From NCBI GenBank assembly GCA_015067635.1, contig SVMA01000003.1, forward strand, positions 1 through 64,000: a stretch of DNA of 64,000 nucleotides, read 5' to 3'. Within the stretch, counting starts at the first letter, position 1, and the number at the start of each line of letters is the position of its first letter. Source of the stretch: Oscillospiraceae bacterium. GTDB lineage: Bacteria > Bacillota > Clostridia > Oscillospirales > Oscillospiraceae. Positions 8,464-18,294 of the stretch are shown here, piece by piece. A program made the position numbers and the translations under genes. The notes under the pieces were generated by a model, which was not told the origin of the DNA, did no database searches, and saw nothing but the letters and a program-made list of their open reading frames with translations.

Positions 8464-8976
8464 CTAAAACAGTAAGATTGTAAGCGCCGCACCTGCACAA
8501 AAACCCAGTGTCTGATAACTGCGCAGGCGTTGTGGCTGCTGATGTTCCAATACTTCCAATTGACCGAGACATGCCTGTTTACAGTGCTCCAGGCTGGTTG
8601 CCTGTCCACTCAAGTCAAAACGGCCCAGGGTTTGACCGAACGCCTGAAGCTGAGCTGCCGCATATCTGGGAAGGCTCTTTGTTGCCTTCAAAGCGCAAAG
8701 GACACACTCTCCTACATCCGGTGACACCTGCCTGTCCAGTGCTTCTGCCAAAGCGCACAAACAGCTTCCAACAGCACCCTTGGCCTTTTCTCCGCCAAAG
8801 CGGCATAATTCCGGCAACGGTGTCAGGCGGTATTCCAAATCACACAGCATTGCATCTGTTGCCTGAACCAGCTGGTGAAGCGCTGCTACTTCTCTGCGAT
8901 GAGATATTGCCATCATCAACCCATAGCCACCACAGCCTGCCAGTATCAAAAGGGAGCCTATCAGCTTTAAGTACAT
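8464..8976 (-). CDS. spoIIIAB: Stage III sporulation protein AB
   Basis: A 170-residue protein with an N-terminal membrane helix (about residues 2-22), a helical cytoplasmic or periplasmic region (LEYRLTPLPELC, conserved) and a C-terminal hydrophobic helix. The start at 8976 follows AAAGGATG and gives the normal length; it lies two bases after the spoIIIAA stop. Confidence 0.92.
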   Translation of the reverse strand: MYLKLIGSLLILAGCGGYGLMMAISHRREVAALHQLVQATDAMLCDLEYRLTPLPELCRFGGEKAKGAVGSCLCALAEALDRQVSPDVGECVLCALKATKSLPRYAAAQLQAFGQTLGRFDLSGQATSLEHCKQACLGQLEVLEHQQPQRLRSYQTLGFCAGAALTILLF

Positions 8977-8978
8977 AC

Positions 8979-9803
8979 TTACATCCTTTCCATGTGCCAA
9001 GACTTGTCCTTCCGCAGAACCAAGGCATGTGTAAAAAGACCGCTGTCTGCCAAGGGTTTGTAAATTTTGCGGTTTTGCAGATCTGCGCAGTTAACCGCAT
9101 GTGCTGTTGCCAGCAGCTCCACGCCGCACCAACCGGCACTCATAAGCGCCTGACAGTCCTGCGCAGCAGTAATTTCATCCACTGCAATACAATGAGGCCC
9201 CATGGTGCGCAGTGCCATCTCCACTCCCTGCGCCTTGCTGCAGCCAATCAAAATATCCGTTCTTGGGCCGGTCTCAAAGGTCGCGCTGGGAAACAGTTCT
9301 CCCCGCTCGTCCACAACAGATACCGCACTTCCTGCCTGTGACCGGATCCGAATCAAATCCCGAAGCAGTGTTGTTTTTCCTGCCCCGGGTGGACCTAAAA
9401 TAAGCAATGAGCCTCTTGTAGGTGCAGCCTGTCCAATGCCGGGAAAGGATCTGGCAACGCGCATACACAGCGAAGTTGCATATCGTATCCCCGTCACCTG
9501 TCCGGCTTGTACCACACACTCGCCGCAGATTCCGATTCTGTGTCCGCCCTGCGCTGTGAGATAACCCTGGGCGGATGACGCCATGGACCATGGCGAATAA
9601 CGGCTTGCTGTGTTAACAACATACTGGATATCCTCTTTGGTAACACAACCTGTAAGGAAATGAGAAATACCGTTTAAAATCAGTTCCGCCGGATGCTCCA
9701 CACGGAGCCGAAGCTCCTCCAATTTCTCCCGTCCCAGGTTGTCCACATCCTTTCGGTAACGTGTCGGCACAATGGAAAGAAATTGATCCCAAGCGCATTT
9801 CAT
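8979..9803 (-). CDS. spoIIIAA: Stage III sporulation protein AA, ATPase
   Basis: Secretion-type AAA+ ATPase thought to power or assemble the SpoIIIA channel. The 274-residue protein has the Walker A GPPGAGKTTLLRD (about residue 135), a VVDERGELFP segment and a Walker B-like HCIAVDEITAAQD. Of several nearby starts, the ATG at 9803 is best placed, eight bases after TAGGAG. It is the first gene of the eight-gene operon. Confidence 0.94.
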   Translation of the reverse strand: MKCAWDQFLSIVPTRYRKDVDNLGREKLEELRLRVEHPAELILNGISHFLTGCVTKEDIQYVVNTASRYSPWSMASSAQGYLTAQGGHRIGICGECVVQAGQVTGIRYATSLCMRVARSFPGIGQAAPTRGSLLILGPPGAGKTTLLRDLIRIRSQAGSAVSVVDERGELFPSATFETGPRTDILIGCSKAQGVEMALRTMGPHCIAVDEITAAQDCQALMSAGWCGVELLATAHAVNCADLQNRKIYKPLADSGLFTHALVLRKDKSWHMERM

Positions 9804-9821
9804 TTGCATCACTCCTACCCA

Positions 9822-9849
9822 AGCCTATGCGTGCATTTTGGGAATATGA
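9822..9849 (-). promoter_or_regulatory. Candidate SigE promoter of spoIIIA
   Basis: On the minus strand TCATATT (9843-9849, a perfect SigE -35), 13 bases, then CATAGGCT (9822-9829). B. subtilis spoIIIA is SigE-dependent, which supports the call. The -10 ends only 18 bases before the ATG at 9803, so the predicted leader would be about 10-14 bases and barely keep the AGGAG; this is the main doubt. Confidence 0.45.
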
Positions 9850-9852
9850 CGG

Positions 9853-9886
9853 TAAAAAAATCCCACTGCAATTGCAGTGGGATTTT
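9853..9886 (-). terminator. Terminator of the pyrH-polC operon
   Basis: A perfect 12-bp palindromic stem (ATCCCACTGCAA with its complement) followed on the minus strand by seven T residues, directly after the polC stop. Confidence 0.92.
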
Positions 9887-9890
9887 AGGG

Positions 9891-12800
9891 TTAAAACAAG
9901 CTGACCTGACTGGTATCCGGCAATGCGCCAAAGGCACCGCCTTCTTTCAGCATTTGAATATGGGTCTTTGAGACCTTTGGACAGGCGGCCGCAACCTCCT
10001 CAACAGAAAGGAAGGTCTTACCCTCCCGACCACGTGCCAGATCGAAGGCCGCACTTTCACCAAGGCCGGAGATTGCAATAAACGGAGGCCGGATCTTCCC
10101 GTCCTCAACCACAAAACGGGTTGCTTCACTCTTATAAAGGTCAATGGGCAGGAAATCAAAACCGCGCAAGTAGAATTCGTAGACAACCTCCAAAGTAGTA
10201 AGCAGATCTTCATCCTTGTCCGTTGCGTTTTCGTTCCCGTCAATGGCCTCAATGTTGGCTTTTACAATGTCCATACCCTGCGTCATCATCATGGCATCAA
10301 AGCCGCCTTTTTGACTTCTGCGATAGAAGTAGGCCGCATAGAAAGCAAGTGGGTGATTTACCTTAAACCATGCAATGCGGAACGCCATCATAACATAAGC
10401 AACTGCGTGGGCCTTTGGGAAAAGGTACTTGATCTTCTTACAGGAGCCAATATACCAATCCGGCACACCGGCATCCTTCATCTCCTGTTCCGCGCCCTCG
10501 GGCAACCCTCTGCCCTTACGGACAGACTCCATAATCTTAAATGCACGCTTCTCCGGAATGCCACAGGATATAAGGTAGATCATTATATCGTCACGACAGC
10601 CGATCGTGCTGTCAACCGTAGCGGTTTTAGACACGATCAAATCCTTGGCATTTCCAAGCCACACATCCGTACCGTGGGAGAAGCCAGACAACCGGCACAG
10701 AGTATCAAAACGCTTCGGCATGGTGTCCATCAGCATTCCTCTGGTAAAGCGGGTATTGAATTCCGGAATCGCAACAGCGCCGGTAGGCCCAAGAATGGGA
10801 TCATTCTCATAACCTAGCACCTTGGAAGAGGTGAAAATGGACATGGTTTGCGGATCATCCAAGGGGATTTTCTGGGCATCCGCTCCGGTGATATCCTCCA
10901 TATAGCGGATCATGGTGGGGTCATCATGTCCCAGCATGTCCAGCTTCAGAAGATTCTCTTCCATGGAGTGATATTCAAAATGCGTTGTGATTTGATCAGA
11001 ATTCGGGTCATCCGCCGGATGCTGTACGGGACAGAAATCCCAAATTTCATTTTCCTGTGGAATAACTACCAACCCCCCCGGGTGCTGTCCGGTGGTTCGG
11101 CGTACACCCACACAGCCAGCGGCCAACCGATTCTCTTCCGCACGGGATACGGTTTTGCCCCGTTCGGAGAGATATTTCTTTACATAACCAAAGGCCGTCT
11201 TTTCTGCAACGGTACCGATGGTGCCGGCACGGAAAACATGGGAGCGACCGAACATCTCCACACAGTATGCATGGGCATTGGCTTGATACTCACCGGAGAA
11301 GTTCAGGTCAATATCGGGCACCTTGTCACCGCCGAAACCAAGGAATGTTTCAAAGGGGATGTTAAAACCGTCTTTTTCCATCTTTTCTCCGCAGAGGGGA
11401 CAAACCGCATCCGGCAAGTCAGCTCCGCAGTTGAACTCCTTCGGCACATCCAAAATCGTATGCTTACACGCAGGATTGGGGCAGCGGTAATGCGGCGGGA
11501 AGGAGTTAACCTCGGTGATTCCGGACAAAAATGCGACAATGGACGAGCCCACAGAGCCTCTGGAACCGACCAAATATCCATGCTCCAGAGAATTCTGCAC
11601 CAGCTTCTGGGCCGACATATAGATCACATCGTAGTGACAGGAGATAATATCATTCAGCTCTGTTTCAACACGTTTTACCATCAACTCCGGCGGATTCTCT
11701 CCGTAGAGGCGACGGAACTTTGTGTAAACCAGGTTTTTCAGGTTCTCAACAGAGTTCTCAATCTTCGGTGCAAACAGGTTATGAGGAACCGGACGAAGGC
11801 TCTCAACCATATCCGCAATCAAATTGGTATTGGTAACCACAACCTCATAGGCCTTTTCCACACCCAGATAGGAAAATTCTTCCAGCATATCATCTGTTGT
11901 TCGGAAATAAAGAGGATTATCCCGGTCGCAGTCATCAAAACCCTTTGTTGCCAAAAGAATATGACGGAAGATTTCATCCTCGGGATTCAGGAAATGCACG
12001 TCACCGGTTGCCACGACCGGTATACCCAATTCCTCACCGATCCGCACAACGGTGCGGTTGTAATTGCGAAGCTCCTCATCATCCTTTGCCATTCCCTTGG
12101 CAAGCATAAAGCGGTTGTTTGCAAGAGGCTGGATCTCAAGGAAATCATAAAAGGATGCAATTCGCTTGATCTCATCATCACTCTTCCGGGCAAGAACAGC
12201 CTGAAACAGCTCTCCTGCTTCACAGGCAGAGCCAATGATCAGCCCCTCACGCAAGGCCATCAGCTCCGATTTCGGAATCCGTGGAACGCCCCTTCTGAAA
12301 TACTTCAAATTACCGTCAGAAATCAAGTGATAAAGATTGCGCAGACCTTGCTGGTTTTTCGCAATCAAAATAATATGTCTGGCCTGCCGATTATCCAGCC
12401 GACCCTTGGAGCGCAGGGATGTCATCACCGGATTGACTTCCTGCAGGCGGTGGATATCATGCTCCTCTTCCAGCATACGCAGGAGTCTTGCCATGATCGA
12501 GCCGCAAATTACCGCATCATCCGCCGCGCGGTGATGATGAAAGTCCGGCAGACTCAGTGCATTTGCAACTACATCCAACTTAAATTTGCTCAAATGCGGC
12601 AACAGATTCTGGGACAAAATCAGTGTATCAGCCGCAGTATAGGTGTACGGCAACTCCAATTTCTCACAGGCCGCACGGATAAAACCTGTGTCAAAGTCCG
12701 AATTGTGGGCAACCAGAACGCGATTCCCAACAAATTCCAGAAACTGGGGCAGTACCTCTTCAATCTTCGGCGCACCTACAAGCATACTGTCCGTGATACC

Positions 12801-14201
12801 GGTAAGCTCTACGATCTTCTGATCCAGCTTGCGACAGGGATCCACAAATGTTTGAAAACGGTCGATTTCCCTTCCGTTTTGCATGAGCACTGCACCAATT
12901 TCAATAATCGTATCCGTTTTAGAAGATAAACCAGTGGTTTCAAGATCAAATGCCACAAATTCATCTGCAAAGGAAATATCCTGCTGACCGTGAACAACAA
13001 TCCGGTCGTCCACGTCATTGACATAGTAGCCCTCACAGCCGTAAAGAATCTTAAACGGCTCGTCCGTACCTGCGATTTTCAGTGGACCTTTTTTGGTTTC
13101 CACAGCATGCAGTGCATCTGTAAAGGACTGACAGCAGCCATGGTCAGTAATGGCAATGGCCTTATGTCCCCAGGCTGCGGCCTGCAGCACCGCCGCTTTC
13201 GTTTGCGTCAGCGCGTCCATACTGCTCATGGTGGTATGTAGATGCAGCTCCACACGCTTCATTCCATCCGCCTTATCAAAACGTTGGGGCATGGAACCGG
13301 GCATCATGGCGTTGGGCTTGAGAATCATCTCATTATCAAACTGATTGATCATCAATTTGCCCTGGACACGCAGAACACTTCCCTCTTTCACGTTCTCCAG
13401 AATGGACTTTGCTTCATTTGCTTCCATAAACCGGTTGATGCGAACCGAGCCTGTATGGTCAGTCATGTCGAAGTTGACGACCCATGCATTGCGCTTTTTC
13501 AGTTCCTTATGGTCAACGGAAAATACTTTTCCCTCTACAATGACATTGCCCATGTCCAGATTCAGCTGATGCATGGGCGTAGCTGCTCCCTTGAAGGATT
13601 TGCCGTAGAAGGTATCGCTTACAGGTGCCGCAGCGATCTTTTGCGGTGCTGATGTCTGTACGGGCAGTTCCGCAATCATCTCACCGCGCATTTTTTCCAT
13701 CGCATCAAACAGTTCTTTTCCTTCCAGCGCATTACCGGCATGGATTTGAATAGAAACTTCACTACCGAACTGCTCCAGAAGCTGTTCACGTACACGGGGA
13801 ATACACTTTTCCAGCGCTTTCTTGCCGTTTGCGACAAGAGAGATGGTTAAAACATTACCCTCCCATGTCCATTGAGCCCCCGCAAGAGTACCCCGTGTGC
13901 TGGAATCTTCCGTCACAAAAAGGTTTCTGATATCACCGGTATCCATATCCGCGATCCGTTCGGCGGGATACCGGGGTAAAATCTCCAGCTTCTTAAGGTC
14001 ATAAGCTGCGCAGATTCCCTGCTCCAGCGCCTCCAAATCGCTCTTTGGAATATAGTTTTCGCTATATATTTTGATCCGAATCCTTCGCTGTGCAGGGTCT
14101 AAATCTGCAGCAACGATGGCCGCCTGAGCAATCGCTGGATTCAGCGACTCAGGCGGCTCATATTCAGAAAACATATGCAGTAAATAGGTTTTCTCTTCCA
14201 T
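9891..14201 (-). CDS. polC: DNA polymerase III PolC-type, alpha subunit
   Basis: Main replicative DNA polymerase of low-GC Gram-positive bacteria, with built-in proofreading. The 1436-residue length equals that of B. subtilis PolC. In order there are an N-terminal domain, an OB-fold, a PHP domain (VELHLHTTMSSMD, about 319), a DnaQ-like 3'-5' exonuclease inserted in PHP (AFDLETTGL, about 419), the polymerase palm (SRGSVGSSIVAFL near 880 and PDIDLNFSGEYQ near 965, giving the catalytic aspartates) and a zinc-binding CPNPACKH...CPLC insertion. The ATG at 14201 follows AGGAGAAAC. It is the last gene of the long operon, directly after ispG. Confidence 0.98.
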   Translation of the reverse strand: MEEKTYLLHMFSEYEPPESLNPAIAQAAIVAADLDPAQRRIRIKIYSENYIPKSDLEALEQGICAAYDLKKLEILPRYPAERIADMDTGDIRNLFVTEDSSTRGTLAGAQWTWEGNVLTISLVANGKKALEKCIPRVREQLLEQFGSEVSIQIHAGNALEGKELFDAMEKMRGEMIAELPVQTSAPQKIAAAPVSDTFYGKSFKGAATPMHQLNLDMGNVIVEGKVFSVDHKELKKRNAWVVNFDMTDHTGSVRINRFMEANEAKSILENVKEGSVLRVQGKLMINQFDNEMILKPNAMMPGSMPQRFDKADGMKRVELHLHTTMSSMDALTQTKAAVLQAAAWGHKAIAITDHGCCQSFTDALHAVETKKGPLKIAGTDEPFKILYGCEGYYVNDVDDRIVVHGQQDISFADEFVAFDLETTGLSSKTDTIIEIGAVLMQNGREIDRFQTFVDPCRKLDQKIVELTGITDSMLVGAPKIEEVLPQFLEFVGNRVLVAHNSDFDTGFIRAACEKLELPYTYTAADTLILSQNLLPHLSKFKLDVVANALSLPDFHHHRAADDAVICGSIMARLLRMLEEEHDIHRLQEVNPVMTSLRSKGRLDNRQARHIILIAKNQQGLRNLYHLISDGNLKYFRRGVPRIPKSELMALREGLIIGSACEAGELFQAVLARKSDDEIKRIASFYDFLEIQPLANNRFMLAKGMAKDDEELRNYNRTVVRIGEELGIPVVATGDVHFLNPEDEIFRHILLATKGFDDCDRDNPLYFRTTDDMLEEFSYLGVEKAYEVVVTNTNLIADMVESLRPVPHNLFAPKIENSVENLKNLVYTKFRRLYGENPPELMVKRVETELNDIISCHYDVIYMSAQKLVQNSLEHGYLVGSRGSVGSSIVAFLSGITEVNSFPPHYRCPNPACKHTILDVPKEFNCGADLPDAVCPLCGEKMEKDGFNIPFETFLGFGGDKVPDIDLNFSGEYQANAHAYCVEMFGRSHVFRAGTIGTVAEKTAFGYVKKYLSERGKTVSRAEENRLAAGCVGVRRTTGQHPGGLVVIPQENEIWDFCPVQHPADDPNSDQITTHFEYHSMEENLLKLDMLGHDDPTMIRYMEDITGADAQKIPLDDPQTMSIFTSSKVLGYENDPILGPTGAVAIPEFNTRFTRGMLMDTMPKRFDTLCRLSGFSHGTDVWLGNAKDLIVSKTATVDSTIGCRDDIMIYLISCGIPEKRAFKIMESVRKGRGLPEGAEQEMKDAGVPDWYIGSCKKIKYLFPKAHAVAYVMMAFRIAWFKVNHPLAFYAAYFYRRSQKGGFDAMMMTQGMDIVKANIEAIDGNENATDKDEDLLTTLEVVYEFYLRGFDFLPIDLYKSEATRFVVEDGKIRPPFIAISGLGESAAFDLARGREGKTFLSVEEVAAACPKVSKTHIQMLKEGGAFGALPDTSQVSLF

Positions 14202-14208
14202 GTTTCTC

Positions 14209-15246
14209 CTACATTCTGTTGATTCTCTCCAGCAAGGCCGGCAGCAGTTCCTCATAAGGTCGCTTGTCAACCTGAACACCCTTTTCAAAAATCATTCCCC
14301 AGCCATCACCGCCGGCAATGCCGATATCTGCCTCTCTGGCCTCTCCGGGTCCGTTCACCACACAGCCCATCACAGCCACAGTAATTGGCTTTTGACAGTC
14401 CCGCAGTGCTTCATCCACCTTGTTTACAAGACCGATCAAATCGATGCTTGTGCGACCACAGGTAGGACAGGAAATGATATTCACGCCCTCCTGCCGCAGT
14501 CCGGCAGCTTTCAGAATATCCTTGGCGGCATATACCTCCTGTATCGGATCATCTGTCAGGCTTACGCGAATGGTATCGCCAATGCCGTCCAAAAGCAGCG
14601 CTCCAATACCCATGGCAGACTTGATCATTCCCATCTTCACCGGCCCTGTTTCTGTCACACCGATATGCAACGGATAATCGCATTGCCTGCGAAACAGACG
14701 GCAGGCTGCGACCATGGTCGGCACAGTTGAGGACTTCATAGACAGACAGGTGTCGTAAAAGCTGTATTTCTCCAACAGCTCCAAATGGGAAAATGCACTT
14801 TCCACCAAGGCCTCAGCAGTTGGATGTCCATACTTTTCAAGCAACCGTTTATCCAAACTGCCGCCATTGACACCAATACGAATAGGAATATTCTTATCCT
14901 TACAGATGTCAACAACTGCCTTAACCCTGTCTTCTCCCCCGATGTTACCGGGATTGATGCGGATTTTGGAAGCACCGGCCTCTGCCGCCGCAATCGCGAG
15001 CTTATAATCAAAGTGGATATCTGCCACAAGGGGCAATTCACTTTCCTTACATATCTCAGCAAATCCACGGACAGCTTCCATGTTCTGAACGGACAGACGG
15101 GCAATCTGACAACCCGCTGCCATTAATCCACGAATCTGCTTCAGGGAACCTTCCACATCCGTTGTTTTCGTGTTTAGCATGGACTGGATTACCACCGGTG
15201 CGCCTCCACCGATTGCAACATTGCCAACATGAATCTGTCTTGTCAT
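14209..15246 (-). CDS. ispG: 4-hydroxy-3-methylbut-2-en-1-yl diphosphate synthase
   Basis: Seventh step of the MEP pathway, reducing MEcPP to HMBPP with a 4Fe-4S cluster. The 345-residue protein has the N-terminal barrel (VAIGGGAPVVIQSMLNT) and the three cluster cysteines in ISCPTCGRTS (near residue 257) and CVVNGPGEA (near 292). The ATG at 15246 follows AGAGGTAG. It lies between rseP and polC in the operon that also holds dxr. Confidence 0.96.
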   Translation of the reverse strand: MTRQIHVGNVAIGGGAPVVIQSMLNTKTTDVEGSLKQIRGLMAAGCQIARLSVQNMEAVRGFAEICKESELPLVADIHFDYKLAIAAAEAGASKIRINPGNIGGEDRVKAVVDICKDKNIPIRIGVNGGSLDKRLLEKYGHPTAEALVESAFSHLELLEKYSFYDTCLSMKSSTVPTMVAACRLFRRQCDYPLHIGVTETGPVKMGMIKSAMGIGALLLDGIGDTIRVSLTDDPIQEVYAAKDILKAAGLRQEGVNIISCPTCGRTSIDLIGLVNKVDEALRDCQKPITVAVMGCVVNGPGEAREADIGIAGGDGWGMIFEKGVQVDKRPYEELLPALLERINRM

Positions 15247-15256
15247 AATCTACCTC

Positions 15257-16315
15257 TTAAAACAGCATTAAAATATCCTTCAACATAATCACTGCCATAA
15301 ATGCCAGCAAGAGAACCATGCCGGCACCGTGGATATAGCTCTCAAACTTGGGATTGATCGGCTTTTTACGGATTTTTACAATCGCAGTTGTAATCAGCAA
15401 CGCAAAAACTCTGCCGCCATCCAATGCGGGAATGGGAAGCAAGTTCATCACACCCAGGTTAACCGCAATAAAGGCACCGAAAAACAGCAAATTGAGTAAA
15501 GCATCCGTCCAGGATGGAGCCGCTGCAGCCACACTGTTCATGATGCCGACAATACCAACCGGTCCTGACAAATCCTGTATTTGCGCCTGACCGGTTATCA
15601 GCATTCCCAAACTCATCCATATACTCTTGGCAAAATATACGCAGTCATTCCACGATGTTGTAATCACTTCTGCAAAAGATAAATTCCGTGTCGCCCAGGT
15701 GAGACCGTAGAATAGCCCTGCCTCCCCTTCGTCATCCTTTTCATACTGCTGCTGAATCATCGTCACATCTTCAACAAGCACCTGTTTGCCGTCACGAACC
15801 ACGAGAACATCAAATTCTGTCTCGCCCTCATGCTTCTGCATGATCAAGTCAAAATCGCTTACCCTCTCCAGCTTCATCCCGTTGATTTCAACAATCACAT
15901 CACCGGGTTGAATATTGTTTTCCCAGGCAAGAGAGCTGTTTGACCGCAGGCTTTCAATCTGTGTTGTGGGAACCGTTGCAAAAAAGTTCACAATGACCAC
16001 AAGCAAAAAGCCCACAAGGATATTCATAAACGAGCCGGCCACCAAAATAATCAGTCTTTTCCACCATGAGGCCTTTTGAAAAGAGCGCGGACTGTCTGTA
16101 TCCTCGTTCTCACCCTCCATAGCGCAGTAACCGCCAATGGGAATACAACGGATGGAATATTGGGTTTCTCCCTTCTGCTTTTTCCAGATGGCAGGTCCCA
16201 TAAACATGGCAAATTCATTCACCTTCACACCGAAAAGCTTCGCCGTGAAGAAATGACCGAATTCGTGAATAAAAATTAAAAAACTAAAGATCAGAATCGC
16301 AAAAATAATACTCAT
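15257..16315 (-). CDS. rseP: Site-2 zinc metalloprotease RseP/RasP
   Basis: Intramembrane protease that cleaves anti-sigma factors, signal peptides and FtsL-type proteins. The 352-residue protein has the HEFGH zinc motif in the first membrane helix (residues 17-21), a PDZ domain (IQPGDVIVEINGMK) and the C-terminal NLLPIPALDGGR motif (near 288) that provides the third ligand. The ATG at 16315 follows GAGG by about seven bases; an earlier TTG would overlap the dxr stop with no binding site. Confidence 0.95.
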   Translation of the reverse strand: MSIIFAILIFSFLIFIHEFGHFFTAKLFGVKVNEFAMFMGPAIWKKQKGETQYSIRCIPIGGYCAMEGENEDTDSPRSFQKASWWKRLIILVAGSFMNILVGFLLVVIVNFFATVPTTQIESLRSNSSLAWENNIQPGDVIVEINGMKLERVSDFDLIMQKHEGETEFDVLVVRDGKQVLVEDVTMIQQQYEKDDEGEAGLFYGLTWATRNLSFAEVITTSWNDCVYFAKSIWMSLGMLITGQAQIQDLSGPVGIVGIMNSVAAAAPSWTDALLNLLFFGAFIAVNLGVMNLLPIPALDGGRVFALLITTAIVKIRKKPINPKFESYIHGAGMVLLLAFMAVIMLKDILMLF

Positions 16316-16323
16316 AAACAGCC

Positions 16324-17475
16324 TCAAACACTCATTTTTTCCCGGACATAACGGCGTGCAGAAGAATCCGCCGCCAAAATTTCATCCAGACTGGGCTCCG
16401 CAACAAACGGCACAGCTTGCACAGCACCCAAAACCAATCGGTAGATATCATAGAAACCGATCTTATCCTGCAAATATAACGCAACCGCAGCTTCATTGGC
16501 ACCATTCATTACTGCACAGGCGTTGCCGCCCTTTGCGGCACAGTCCCGCGCCAATTTCAGGCAGGGAAACGCATCCATATCCGGTTTTCCAAAGGTCAAC
16601 GCACCGCAGGCTGTAAGATCCAGCGCATCCACGGGGCACTGTGTTCTTTCCGGATAGGTCAGCGCCAGCTGAATCGGAAGCCGCATATCCGGCGTTCCCA
16701 TTTGCGCCATTACCGCACCATCCACGCACTCCACAAGGCTGTGGACAATGCTCTGCCGGTGAATGACCACATCCACCTGCTCCAACGGAAGCGAATACAG
16801 GTGCATGGCCTCTATAACCTCCAAGCCCTTATTCATAAGTGTAGCACAGTCGATGGTAATCTTTTCACCCATTTTCCAGTTAGGATGTCTCAACGCATCG
16901 GCACGGGTAACATTTTCCAACGCTTCCTTGGACATACCGTAAAAGGGTCCTCCGGAGCAGGTTAATATCAACTTTTTGATTTCCTTCTTGTTCCGAATAC
17001 CCATAAGGCACTGGAAAATTGCAGAATGCTCAGAATCTACCGGTATGATCTCCGCGTGATATTTCCCGGCCTCTGCCATGACCAGTTCACCGGCACATAC
17101 CAGCGTTTCCTTGTTTGCAAGACCAATCCGCTTTCCTGCACGGATTGCCGCCAATGTTGGCTTCAAGCCCAGCATACCGACCACCGCAGTAATTACACAA
17201 TCAGCATCCTCCATGGTAGCTGCCTCAATCAGACCTTCTTCGCCATAGGCAACACGAATACCGGTATCTGCAATTATTCTCTTTAATTCCTCAGCGGATT
17301 CCTGCGTGGCCATCACCGCAAGGTCAGGATGAAAGACACGGCATTGCTCTGCCATGCGCTGCACATTTGTCCCTGCCGTCAAGGCTGCCACTTTGACATC
17401 CAAACGGGAAATAACATCCAGACTCTGCCGCCCAATGGAGCCGGTAGAGCCTAAAATACTTACACACTTTACCAT
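16324..17475 (-). CDS. dxr: 1-deoxy-D-xylulose 5-phosphate reductoisomerase
   Basis: Second step of the MEP isoprenoid pathway, NADPH-dependent. The 383-residue enzyme has the N-terminal nucleotide-binding LGSTGSIGRQSLDVI, ANKETLVCAGELV, the metal-binding PVDSEHSAIFQCL region and SGGPFYG loop. It is part of the uppS-cdsA-dxr-rseP-ispG block typical of Firmicutes. Confidence 0.97.
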   Translation of the reverse strand: MVKCVSILGSTGSIGRQSLDVISRLDVKVAALTAGTNVQRMAEQCRVFHPDLAVMATQESAEELKRIIADTGIRVAYGEEGLIEAATMEDADCVITAVVGMLGLKPTLAAIRAGKRIGLANKETLVCAGELVMAEAGKYHAEIIPVDSEHSAIFQCLMGIRNKKEIKKLILTCSGGPFYGMSKEALENVTRADALRHPNWKMGEKITIDCATLMNKGLEVIEAMHLYSLPLEQVDVVIHRQSIVHSLVECVDGAVMAQMGTPDMRLPIQLALTYPERTQCPVDALDLTACGALTFGKPDMDAFPCLKLARDCAAKGGNACAVMNGANEAAVALYLQDKIGFYDIYRLVLGAVQAVPFVAEPSLDEILAADSSARRYVREKMSV

Positions 17476-17480
17476 TTAGA

Positions 17481-18293
17481 TTACCCCACAACAGGAAGCA
17501 GCATCATAAGCACTTCCACAAGGGGTGCAATGACCACCAGCGAATCGAAGCGGTCCAAAATACCACCGTGACCGGGAATCAGATTGCCATAGTCCTTAAT
17601 GCCCGTCTGCCGTTTGATGGCAGAGAAGCACAAGTCACCAAACACTCCTGCAAAGGAGCCGACCACACCGTATGCGACCGCATTGAGGTAATGGATTCGG
17701 TATGGCATCACCAAGTCAGAGATCAGGCAAAAGAGCAACATGCCAATAACCGCGGTAGCAACGCCGCCCAGCATGCCTTCCACGCTCTTATTGGGACTGA
17801 TCACCGGTGCCAGCTTATGCCGTCCGAAAGCGCGTCCGACAAAATAGGCACCCGAATCGGATAAAAACGCCAGTGCGAAGGGAATCATCAGCAAATGCCG
17901 CCCATTATAAACGCAAATAATACGAACCAGCGCAGAGAGCAAATACGGAATCAAAACGCCTGCAATAAAACAGACAGATATCTTTTCGATCCGAACCTTT
18001 GCCTTGGAAACCAACAGCTCACTAAACAGTAAAACCGTAAAGATCGACAGTCCCAGCACAGCCCATAGTTTAACAGAGCCGAAATAGCACCAGATCGGCA
18101 CAATGGATGCGGTCAGTGCGGAATAAGCAATCAAACGGATATTCTTTACAAGTCCGGTGCCTGCCAGCAGTTCATAGGCTGCAACGGCGCACAACAAGCC
18201 CAATAAAATCGCTGTTATAATCGTTGGCGCAAGCAAAATTACCAAAAGCAAAAATGGTAGCAATGCAAATGCAGCAATCATTCTAATTTTCAT
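17481..18293 (-). CDS. cdsA: Phosphatidate cytidylyltransferase
   Basis: Makes CDP-diacylglycerol, the precursor of membrane phospholipids. The 270-residue protein has about seven to eight membrane helices and the C-terminal signature (K-R-Q-T-G-I-K-D-Y-G-N-L-I-P-G-H-G-G-I-L-D-R-F-D, about residues 216-243). The ATG at 18293 lies just after GGAGGTG, which is itself within the last codons of uppS. Confidence 0.95.
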   Translation of the reverse strand: MKIRMIAAFALLPFLLLVILLAPTIITAILLGLLCAVAAYELLAGTGLVKNIRLIAYSALTASIVPIWCYFGSVKLWAVLGLSIFTVLLFSELLVSKAKVRIEKISVCFIAGVLIPYLLSALVRIICVYNGRHLLMIPFALAFLSDSGAYFVGRAFGRHKLAPVISPNKSVEGMLGGVATAVIGMLLFCLISDLVMPYRIHYLNAVAYGVVGSFAGVFGDLCFSAIKRQTGIKDYGNLIPGHGGILDRFDSLVVIAPLVEVLMMLLPVVG

Positions 18294-18294
18294 T

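Noticed and set aside
10848..12929. A 693-codon plus-strand frame
   Set aside because: It is antisense to polC, one of the most conserved genes of the window, and has no ribosome binding site; it results from codon bias.
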